A stretch of DNA of 11,986 nt from Gemmatimonadales bacterium UBA4718 (lineage in GTDB: Bacteria > Gemmatimonadota > Gemmatimonadetes > Gemmatimonadales > Gemmatimonadaceae). How positions within the stretch are numbered: the stretch's first letter is position 1; every line of letters begins with the position of its first letter. The notes beneath the pieces were generated by a model, which had not been told where the DNA came from, did not search any database, and saw only the letters and a list, made by a program, of their open reading frames with translations. The translations under genes were made by a program, and so were the position numbers. The DNA is taken from assembly GCA_002404375.1 (NCBI GenBank), contig DHJO01000081.1:20096-32081 (forward strand), given 5' to 3'. This document shows, one piece after another, positions 6,249 through 11,986 of the stretch.

Positions 6249-6322
6249 GGGCGAGTAGCTCAGTTGGTTAGAGCGCCTGCCTTACACGCAGGATGTCGGG
6301 GGTTCGAGTCCCTCCTCGCCCA
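6249..6322 (+). tRNA. tRNA-Val (anticodon UAC)
   Basis: A complete 74-base cloverleaf can be folded. The acceptor stem is GGGCGAG (6249-6255) with CTCGCCC (6315-6321), the D arm is GCTC/GAGC, and the anticodon stem is CCTGC/GCAGG with loop CTTACAC. The T arm is GGGGG/CCCTC around TTCGAGT, with one G-U pair. The anticodon TAC is at 6283-6285, reading GUA and other valine codons. The discriminator is A6322 and the 3' CCA is not encoded (CTC follows), so it must be added after transcription. Confidence 0.97.
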
Positions 6323-6378
6323 CTCAAGGTTTCGGGGACCCAGGGATTGGGAAGTGGTGTAAGAATGTTTACCGACTT

Positions 6379-6383
6379 GGAGG
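6379..6383 (+). promoter_or_regulatory. Shine-Dalgarno GGAGG that sets a TTG start
   Basis: GGAGG lies 8 bases before the in-frame TTG at 6392, the best spacing available for this gene. The ATG at 6365 lies upstream of this site and has no ribosome site of its own. The stretch 6323-6391 between the tRNA and this gene is otherwise non-coding. It includes a small possible hairpin (CCCA 6339-6342 with TGGG 6348-6351) but no U-tract and no clear promoter. Confidence 0.7.
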
Positions 6384-6391
6384 TTATACAA

Positions 6392-8077
6392 TTGAAGGCA
6401 CGTCAACGTCATTCACGACTCGCTCTCGTCGCCATCGTCGCAGTGGTAACCGCTGTGGGCGCGTCCTCCGCGGCAGCCCAGAGCCGAGCTACTGGTGATC
6501 GAGTCATGATCCCGACGCTTCAGAGCGCCGACAAGGATCTCGGTTCGCAAGCGGCGGAAGCAATTCGCAACCAGCTGCAGAAGCAGACCAACCTCCGGGA
6601 TGTCGTCGTCGTCCCCAAGGCCGACATTATCAATGCCCTGGTCAATTCAGGTTACAGCCCGACCGAAGCGCTCGCCCCCGGCGATGCGAAGGCGCTCGCC
6701 ACCCTCGTGCGCGCTCCGCAATATCTGGAAGGCTCGGTTTCCAAGACCCCGACCGGATACAAGATCGATTCGCGGCTCATTATCTCCCGCGATATGACTC
6801 GCGGCCAGGTGCTCCCCAGCGCTCAGGCTCCCAAACTCGATGACGCGGCCAGCCAGGTCGGCAAGTCGATCCAGGCCGCGCGGCGCCAGCTTGCCGGAGA
6901 GGAAGCTTGTCACAATGCGGTTGCGCAGGGCCAGTATCAGGCGGGCGTGACGGCCGCGCGCGGCGCAATGGCTGGCTCTCCGAGCTCGAACATCGCCGCC
7001 GCCTGCCTCGTCGACGCGTACGCCGGGCTCAAGATGGATGACTCCGTGATAGCCGTCGCCGAGCGGATTCGCGCAAGCGATCCAGCGAATATCGTGGCAC
7101 TGAGAAGGCTGGCCGACACGTACCGCACCAAGAGCGACACGACCAAGATGCTCCAGGTGCTGGGTGCGCTAGCGGCGGCCGATCCGACCAACATCAAGCT
7201 CATTCAGGATGTCGTAGCCGAGTATGCGAAGATGGGTCACGCGGATCAGGCCGTGCCCCTCATGCGGGATCTGATTCAGAACAATCCGGGTGATCCTCAG
7301 CTGCTCAACCTCGCCTGGCTCGTTTATCTGAACGCGAAGGATTTCAACGACGCGATCAACACGGGAACCGAGATGGTGCGCGTGGATACGGCGGCGGCCA
7401 CGGCTGACTACTACTCGCGCCTCGCTGGCGCATACTCCGCCATGAATCAGCCGCAGAAGGCATCAGAAGCGGCCGCGCGTGGCGCGACGAAATTCCCGAA
7501 CGATCCCAACCTCGCATTGTTCAGGGCGCAGACTCTCTACAAAGAAGGGAACCTGCAACTCGCGCTGGACGCGGCCAAGAAAGCCGTAGCTGCCAACCCC
7601 AAGAACCCGCAGGGATATTTCCTGCTGGCGACCATTCAGGGCGCGCTTAACCAGTACGACGACCTGACCAACACACTGAACCAGGCGAAGGCGAACGGCG
7701 CTGATCCTACGTCGCTGTCGCAGCTCGCCCTGCAGCAGGGAAGTAACGCGTACAAGGCGGGCCAGGCCTCGAAGGACCGCGCCGACTTCCAGCGCGCCAT
7801 CAAGTTCCTGCAGCTCTCCGACCAGCTCCAGAGCTCCGCGGACGCCAAGTTTCTGCTCGGTGCCAGCGCGTTCTCGCTCGGACAGAGCGCAACGATCGAT
7901 GCCAACGAGAAGAAGAGCTGCGACCTGGCTCGGACCGCTCGCGATGCATTCAATCTCGCGCAGATGAACCTGCCGGCAGGCGGACAGAAGTACCCGAACG
8001 AGGCAGCTCAGCTCCTGACGGCCATTCCGCAGTTCACGCCGGCGGTCGACAACGAGGTGAAGCGCTTCTGTAAGTGA
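6392..8077 (+). CDS. exported TPR-repeat protein upstream of the dcw cluster
   Basis: With the TTG start at 6392 the product is 561 residues. It begins with a textbook signal peptide: a basic n-region MKARQRHSR, a hydrophobic core LALVAIVAVVTAV, and a likely cleavage after the AAA at 27-29. Next comes an alpha/beta region (about 36-165; RVMIPTLQSADKDLGSQAAE..., VVVPKADIINAL, YLEGSVSKTPTGYKIDSRLI) that resembles the TolB-N/FlgO-like fold, by pattern only. Residues about 170-540 are TPR-like repeats, such as NPKNPQGYFLLATIQGAL. Four cysteines (173, 205, 510, 560) could form disulfides in the periplasm. Its TGA overlaps the GTG of rsmH (GTGA), so it is coupled to division genes and may act in envelope or division assembly, which is inference. 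Longer starts (6365, or 6293 inside the tRNA) give a poor or no signal peptide. Confidence 0.88.
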   Translation: MKARQRHSRLALVAIVAVVTAVGASSAAAQSRATGDRVMIPTLQSADKDLGSQAAEAIRNQLQKQTNLRDVVVVPKADIINALVNSGYSPTEALAPGDAKALATLVRAPQYLEGSVSKTPTGYKIDSRLIISRDMTRGQVLPSAQAPKLDDAASQVGKSIQAARRQLAGEEACHNAVAQGQYQAGVTAARGAMAGSPSSNIAAACLVDAYAGLKMDDSVIAVAERIRASDPANIVALRRLADTYRTKSDTTKMLQVLGALAAADPTNIKLIQDVVAEYAKMGHADQAVPLMRDLIQNNPGDPQLLNLAWLVYLNAKDFNDAINTGTEMVRVDTAAATADYYSRLAGAYSAMNQPQKASEAAARGATKFPNDPNLALFRAQTLYKEGNLQLALDAAKKAVAANPKNPQGYFLLATIQGALNQYDDLTNTLNQAKANGADPTSLSQLALQQGSNAYKAGQASKDRADFQRAIKFLQLSDQLQSSADAKFLLGASAFSLGQSATIDANEKKSCDLARTARDAFNLAQMNLPAGGQKYPNEAAQLLTAIPQFTPAVDNEVKRFCK

Positions 8078-9018
8078 TCGATCCTCTGGCCGGCCGGTGG
8101 GATACTTCCTACCATGCGCCGGTCATGGTCGACGAAGTATCGGCGCTCTTTGCCGGCGCTAAAGAGGTATTGGATTGCACTTTGGGGGGTGGAGGGCACA
8201 GCGAAGCCCTTCTCGCCTCCGGCTCCTCCGTCGTAGCGCTCGATCGCGACGAGGCAGCCATTGCTGAAGCGAGAAAGCGGCTCGCGCCCTACGAGGCGTC
8301 GGGCCGCTTTCTCGCGATCAGGGGAAATTTCGCCGAGCTGGACCGGGTTCCGGAGCTCGCGGGACGCAAGTTCGACGGCATCCTGGCGGACCTCGGGGTT
8401 TCTTCGCACCAGATCAACGCCGACGAGAGAGGTTTCTCTTTCCGTCCTGGCGCGTTACTCGACATGAGGATGGACCGTCGCTCTACTACGACCGCCGCCG
8501 AACTGTTGAACACGCTGGATGAAGCCAACCTATCCCAAATTTTCCGCGACTACGCAGACGAGCCGAGGGCCAACCGCCTCGCTCGGGAAATTACCCGTCG
8601 CCGCGAGCGTAAACCGATGCACGTGAGCGACGATCTCGTCGACGCCATTCGAGGCGCTTTCGGCGCGCGCATGGGCCCGGGCGATTTCGCGCGGTTCTTC
8701 CAGGCCGTCCGCATCGCGGTGAACGATGAGCTGGGCGCGCTCGAAAGGGCGCTCCCGCTCCTGCGCGACCGACTCAAGCCGGGCGGAATCCTCGCCGTGA
8801 TCGCCTACCACTCGGGCGAAGACCGGCTGGCCAAGCACACGATGCGCGAGTGGGGCATGGAGTGCATTTGCCCACCGAAGCAGCTGCAATGCACGTGTCG
8901 CGGTCACGCATTGGGCAAGCTGGTGACGAAGCGTGCAATGATCGCGAGCCGGACAGAGACCGCCTCCAATCCGCGCTCGCGAAGCGCCAGATTACGCGCA
9001 TGGCGAAGCGCGGCGTAG
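8074..9018 (+). CDS. rsmH: 16S rRNA (cytosine1402-N4)-methyltransferase RsmH (MraW)
   Basis: RsmH methylates N4 of C1402 in the ribosomal P site using S-adenosylmethionine, and is a standard early gene of the dcw cluster. The 314-residue protein has the conserved beginning HAPVMVDEV (from residue 14), SAM motif DCTLGGGGHS (34-43), ALDRD (55-59), ILADLGVSSHQ, and GFSFRPGALLDMRMD. Further on it has ARFFQAVRIAVNDELGALE, and AYHSGEDRLAK with the late Cys-rich segment CICPPKQLQCTC. The length is typical. The start is GTG 8074, overlapping the stop of the TPR gene (GTGA), with a GAGGTGA site at 8054-8060 somewhat far upstream (13 bases); the next ATG cuts into the conserved start. mraZ, its usual upstream neighbour, is absent. 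ftsL starts inside its last 19 bases. Confidence 0.96.
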   Translation: MIDPLAGRWDTSYHAPVMVDEVSALFAGAKEVLDCTLGGGGHSEALLASGSSVVALDRDEAAIAEARKRLAPYEASGRFLAIRGNFAELDRVPELAGRKFDGILADLGVSSHQINADERGFSFRPGALLDMRMDRRSTTTAAELLNTLDEANLSQIFRDYADEPRANRLAREITRRRERKPMHVSDDLVDAIRGAFGARMGPGDFARFFQAVRIAVNDELGALERALPLLRDRLKPGGILAVIAYHSGEDRLAKHTMREWGMECICPPKQLQCTCRGHALGKLVTKRAMIASRTETASNPRSRSARLRAWRSAA

Positions 9019-9308
9019 CACTGAGAGGGAGAACCCTCGTGGCTCTGGTCCTTGCTGCTTTCGTTCTCGTCGCGCTGTCCATCGTGTGGCGGAGAACACT
9101 CGGCATCGGTCAGTCGGAGCGACTCGCGGCACTCGACGGAAAGCGAAACGAGCTCGAGGGCGAGCGCGCGAGACTGGAAAGCGATATCCGCGATGCATCG
9201 AGTCGGCAGCGGCTGGGCGTTGTCGCGGAGAGCCAGCTCGGAATGCACATTCCGTCCGACAGGCAGGTCGTCATACTCCCACGGCCGGGGCGACGTGAAA
9301 GCCCCTAA
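9000..9308 (+). CDS. ftsL: cell division protein FtsL-like
   Basis: This is a 102-residue single-pass membrane protein in the canonical slot between rsmH and ftsI. Its short basic cytoplasmic tail (MAKRGVALRGR) is followed by one transmembrane helix (about 11-29, TLVALVLAAFVLVALSIVW). Then comes a periplasmic heptad-rich coiled coil (about 37-75, with LAALDGKRNELEGERARLE) and a C-terminal segment (RLGVVAESQLGMHIPSDRQVVIL) typical of FtsL. FtsL joins FtsB and FtsQ to activate FtsW/FtsI at the septum. Sequence identity in this family is always low, so the call rests on topology, size and position. The start at ATG 9000 overlaps rsmH by 19 bases; no strong ribosome site is seen, consistent with coupling. 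Its 3' end overlaps ftsI by 14 bases. Confidence 0.87.
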   Translation: MAKRGVALRGRTLVALVLAAFVLVALSIVWRRTLGIGQSERLAALDGKRNELEGERARLESDIRDASSRQRLGVVAESQLGMHIPSDRQVVILPRPGRRESP

Positions 9309-11301
9309 CCGCGTCACCGTCGTCCACGGATTCTTCGCGCTCTTCGCGCTCGCGCTGGTAGCGCGCGCGGCCAAAGTCCAGGTAGTTGAAGGCAAGGAGT
9401 GGGTTTCTCGCGGCCAGCGGCAACACTACATGGCCTCGGCGGCGGCTGCGCCGCGAGGAGAGATTCTCGACGCGAGCGGCAATACTCTGGTCGAGAGTCG
9501 CGAGCTGACACGCGTGGCCGTAGCGCCGCCCGAGGTTCGCGATACCGCTCTCGTTCTCAAGGCACTGCGCCGCGCCCGGGTTGACGCAGCACTCGTTCAC
9601 GCGGCGATCGAGCGCCGGCGCAGATGGATAGACCTGCCCGGACTCTACAGCCAGTCAGATATCGCTTCCTTGTCGAAGCTGAACGGCGTGCACCTCACGC
9701 CGGTGTTGCAGAGGGTCTATGCCCAGTCGAGCGGCATCAGAAGCATCGTCGGGAGTCTCGATGGTCAAGGGAATCCGCTCGACGGTCTCGAGCTCGCGCT
9801 GGACGCGATTCTTCGCGGCGACTCGGGAAGAGTGAGCCTTGCGCGCGACAAGAGTGGGCGCGCGATGGACAGTCCCGACGGGTGGACCGAGCAGCCGCGA
9901 GCGGGATCGACGGTCGTGCTGACCATCAACAACACCTTGCAGGAAATCTGCGAGCGCGAGCTGGCGATCGCGGTCGACAGCCTGCGCGCCGACGGCGGCG
10001 ACATTGTCGTCATGAATCCGCACACCGGCGAGATTCTCGCGCTCGCGAGCAATCGGGTGGGGCACACTTCGTTCTCGAATACCGCCCTGACGGAGCCGTT
10101 CGAGCCTGGTTCGACGCTCAAGCCGTTCGTCGCCGCATCGCTCCTCGAGAGTGGGCGCGCAAAGCCCAGTGACGTAATCGACACGCACAACGGAAAGCTC
10201 GAACTGAATGGTCGGACAATCACTGACATGCACAAGGCCGCCCGTCTCTCGCTCTCCGATGTCATCCGGTTCTCGAGCAACATTGGAATAGTCGAATTCG
10301 GCCAGCGGCTGACGACGCGTCAGAAATACGAGATGTTCCGCGATCTCGGGTTCGGAATGCCGCTGGGCGTTCCGCTTCCCGCGGAGTCGCCCGGCACGCT
10401 GCGCGAGCCGAAGCAATGGTCGAAACAGACGAGCGCATCGATTCTCATGGGGTACGAGATCGCGGTTACGCCGTTGCAGCTCGTCACGGCGTACTCCGCC
10501 ATCGCGAACGGTGGCGAGCTCCTCGAGCCGCATCTGGTGAAAGAGGTTCGATCGCTCGACGGCAAGGTCATTTATCACGCCGAGCCTCGGCCTGTACGAC
10601 GGGTGATGTCGGGAGAGGTAGCTCGCACGATACAGGAGATGCTGCTGGCGGTGGTGCAGGAGGGCACGGCGACCAAGGCCGATCTTCAGAACTTCGACGT
10701 CGCTGGAAAAAGTGGGACCGCTCGTCGGACCACACAAAACTCGGGCTACACGCCGGGCAACTACACCGCGTCGTTCGTGGGCCTGTTTCCTGGAAAGGAT
10801 CCCCAGTACGTCGTGCTGGTAAAGCTGGATAGCCCAAAGGGGAGACATTACGCGGGCGGCGACATTGCTGCTCCAGTGACGAAGATCGTTTTGCGCGCGG
10901 CGCTCGCTGCTCGCGACGCGGCGCTCAATCGTGAGGATCTCGCCACTTCGGAAAAAACCGCGGTCGGGAGCACGATGAGGGAGGTATCTCGCGACCCTAC
11001 GGAGCACATCGACGCAGCTTCGTACGATCCGAGCGACAATCTCCGGCCGCGGGACGCCACCGAAGGAACCAAGTCGTATGTCCTGGATCTTCCCACGTCT
11101 CGCAGCTCGATGCCGGTGGCGATCGCCCCTCGCGCCGTCCCGGATGTGAGAGGCTTGTCGATCAGAGAAGCCGTGCGCGCCATACACGCAGCGGGATTCC
11201 GAGTGCGCCTGAGTACGGGGTCATCCGCTGGGACATCTCCCGCCGCCGGTACTATGTCTCCACCGGGAATTATCGTGCAGCTCAACCGCCCGCCTCAATG
11301 A
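9295..11301 (+). CDS. ftsI: FtsI/PBP3-type peptidoglycan D,D-transpeptidase with C-terminal PASTA domain
   Basis: FtsI cross-links septal peptidoglycan together with the glycosyltransferase FtsW. The 668-residue protein starts at GTG 9295 inside the end of ftsL. It has an N-terminal membrane anchor (about 8-26, TVVHGFFALFALALVARAA), a pedestal domain (PRGEILDASGNTLVESREL, then SIVGSLDGQGNPLDGLELALD) and a transpeptidase domain. The active-site motifs are S273-T-L-K276 in EPGSTLKPF, S327-S-N329 in FSSNIGIVEF and K472-S-G-T475 in VAGKSGTARR. After a low-complexity linker (about 565-612), one PASTA domain (about 615-666, VPDVRGLSIREAVRAIHAAGFRV) closes the protein. Classical proteobacterial FtsI lacks PASTA. 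Longer in-frame starts exist only inside ftsL and were rejected. The stop overlaps the murE ATG (ATGA). Confidence 0.96.
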   Translation: MKAPNRVTVVHGFFALFALALVARAAKVQVVEGKEWVSRGQRQHYMASAAAAPRGEILDASGNTLVESRELTRVAVAPPEVRDTALVLKALRRARVDAALVHAAIERRRRWIDLPGLYSQSDIASLSKLNGVHLTPVLQRVYAQSSGIRSIVGSLDGQGNPLDGLELALDAILRGDSGRVSLARDKSGRAMDSPDGWTEQPRAGSTVVLTINNTLQEICERELAIAVDSLRADGGDIVVMNPHTGEILALASNRVGHTSFSNTALTEPFEPGSTLKPFVAASLLESGRAKPSDVIDTHNGKLELNGRTITDMHKAARLSLSDVIRFSSNIGIVEFGQRLTTRQKYEMFRDLGFGMPLGVPLPAESPGTLREPKQWSKQTSASILMGYEIAVTPLQLVTAYSAIANGGELLEPHLVKEVRSLDGKVIYHAEPRPVRRVMSGEVARTIQEMLLAVVQEGTATKADLQNFDVAGKSGTARRTTQNSGYTPGNYTASFVGLFPGKDPQYVVLVKLDSPKGRHYAGGDIAAPVTKIVLRAALAARDAALNREDLATSEKTAVGSTMREVSRDPTEHIDAASYDPSDNLRPRDATEGTKSYVLDLPTSRSSMPVAIAPRAVPDVRGLSIREAVRAIHAAGFRVRLSTGSSAGTSPAAGTMSPPGIIVQLNRPPQ

Positions 11302-11986
11302 AAGTCCGCATCTCCGAGATCAGGAATGCGCTAGCCGAGCGGGGATTGCTTGCGGGAGTGGAAGGGAAGCTGCCGGATGAAGCAAGCGGAGTCGCAGACG
11401 ACAGTCGCAAAGTGAAGCGTGGTGAAGTCTTCATCGCAGTGCGCGGTTGGAACACTGACGGTCACGACTTCGTCGATGCCGCTGCCCAACGCGGCGCGAG
11501 TGTAGCGATCGTCGAAGATGCCGGGCGCACGACGCTACCCGCGCTGGTGGTTCGCGAAGGCCGTCGGGCGGCAGCGGTGGCCGCATCAATCGCGTACGCG
11601 AATCCGGCCCGCAATTTGACCATCGTCGGCGTCACAGGCACTAACGGGAAAACCACGGCCACGTCGATCATGCGGCACCTGTTCGACGATGGCGGTGGCT
11701 CAAGCGCTTCTATCGGAACGCTGGGCGTGCTGATTGGCAGTGAGGGCGAGGTGTTGCCGGGCGGCGGTGGTCTGACGACGCCGGGACCCGTGGAGCTGCA
11801 AAGAGTGTTGCGTGCGCTCGTCGATCGCGGCGTGCGGACGGTAGCGATGGAAGTCTCCTCGCACAGCCTCGATCAGAGGCGAGTCGATGGACTCGAGTTT
11901 GACGCCGCCGTGTTCACCAACCTGACCCGCGATCACCTTGACTATCACGGAACGATGGAGGCTTACCTGCAGGCAAAAGCGCGCCT
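11298..11986 (+). CDS. murE: UDP-N-acetylmuramoyl-tripeptide synthetase MurE, N-terminal part (runs off window)
   Basis: MurE is the cytoplasmic Mur ligase that adds the third amino acid (meso-diaminopimelate in most didermal bacteria, lysine in some) to UDP-MurNAc-L-Ala-D-Glu using ATP. The 229 residues visible, out of about 490 usual, include the N-terminal UDP-binding domain (GVADDSRKVKRGEVFIAVRG, from 31) and the ATP-binding P-loop GTNGKT (114-119). They also include the substrate motif TTP (160-162), the Mur ligase signature MEVSSHSLDQRRVDG (from 184) and FTNLTRDHLDYHG (206-218). The part that selects diaminopimelate or lysine lies outside the window. The ATG at 11298 overlaps the ftsI stop by four bases. 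The position after ftsI is canonical for the dcw cluster, and MurF is expected next. Confidence 0.96.
   Translation, partial: MKVRISEIRNALAERGLLAGVEGKLPDEASGVADDSRKVKRGEVFIAVRGWNTDGHDFVDAAAQRGASVAIVEDAGRTTLPALVVREGRRAAAVAASIAYANPARNLTIVGVTGTNGKTTATSIMRHLFDDGGGSSASIGTLGVLIGSEGEVLPGGGGLTTPGPVELQRVLRALVDRGVRTVAMEVSSHSLDQRRVDGLEFDAAVFTNLTRDHLDYHGTMEAYLQAKAR

Noticed and set aside
6320..6357. CCACT/AGTGG inverted repeat after the tRNA, as a terminator
   Set aside because: The loop is long and no run of T follows; it is more likely chance or weak leader structure.
6293..6391. Start of the TPR gene at the ATG at 6293
   Set aside because: It lies inside the tRNA-Val gene and would destroy the signal peptide.
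9655..11187. 510-codon open frame on the minus strand opposite ftsI
   Set aside because: It is the antisense shadow of a high-GC gene. The encoded sequence is Arg/His-rich with no domain, whereas the + strand carries all the FtsI motifs.
1..11986. Mobile elements, CRISPR arrays, prophage or defence systems
   Set aside because: No direct repeats, transposase, integrase or nuclease-like genes were found; the window is continuous housekeeping and signalling operons on one strand.

Overview
This is a gene-dense, high-GC bacterial window in which every convincing gene lies on the + strand, most stop and start codons touch or overlap, and four starts are probably not ATG. The gene set suggests a didermal, surface-associated or polarised bacterium: an MglA-type small GTPase with Roadblock/LC7 partners, DUF4388 (PATAN)/TPR scaffolding, CheB/CheR, an FtsI ending in a PASTA domain, and a dcw cluster without mraZ next to rsmH. 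Gemmatimonadota is my best guess. Myxococcota or Acidobacteriota-like lineages are not excluded, because no species-level marker is present.

Region A (1-4753) is one apparent signalling operon: the tail of one Roadblock/LC7 protein, a second complete Roadblock/LC7 protein, MglA, an unrecognised 72-aa acidic protein, a DUF4388 (PATAN)+TPR protein, CheR methyltransferase and CheB methylesterase. Roadblock proteins of the MglB type act as GTPase-activating partners of MglA in polarity control. CheR and CheB set the methylation level of chemoreceptors. Together they look like a chemosensory-polarity module, although cheA, cheW and receptor genes are not in the window. A run of seven A at the PATAN-TPR/CheR junction sits in the correct phase for a -1 frameshift that would fuse the two proteins.

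Region B (4750-5953) holds a possible 30-codon ORF coupled to cheB and a complete dTDP-glucose 4,6-dehydratase (rfbB/rmlB) with no other rml gene beside it. Region C (5954-6391) starts with a near-consensus sigma-70 promoter that would initiate within a few bases of the ATG of a 65-aa, two-helix membrane protein, giving a nearly leaderless mRNA. A tRNA-Val (UAC) gene and a short untranslated stretch follow.

Region D (6392-11986) is the start of a division and cell-wall (dcw) cluster: an exported TPR protein, rsmH (16S rRNA methyltransferase), ftsL, ftsI (PBP3-type transpeptidase with a C-terminal PASTA domain) and the first 229 codons of murE, which runs off the window. All of these genes overlap their neighbours, so the exported TPR protein is probably translated together with the division genes.

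No insertion sequence, CRISPR array, prophage gene, attachment site or convincing rho-independent terminator was seen. No gap between genes exceeds 300 bases.
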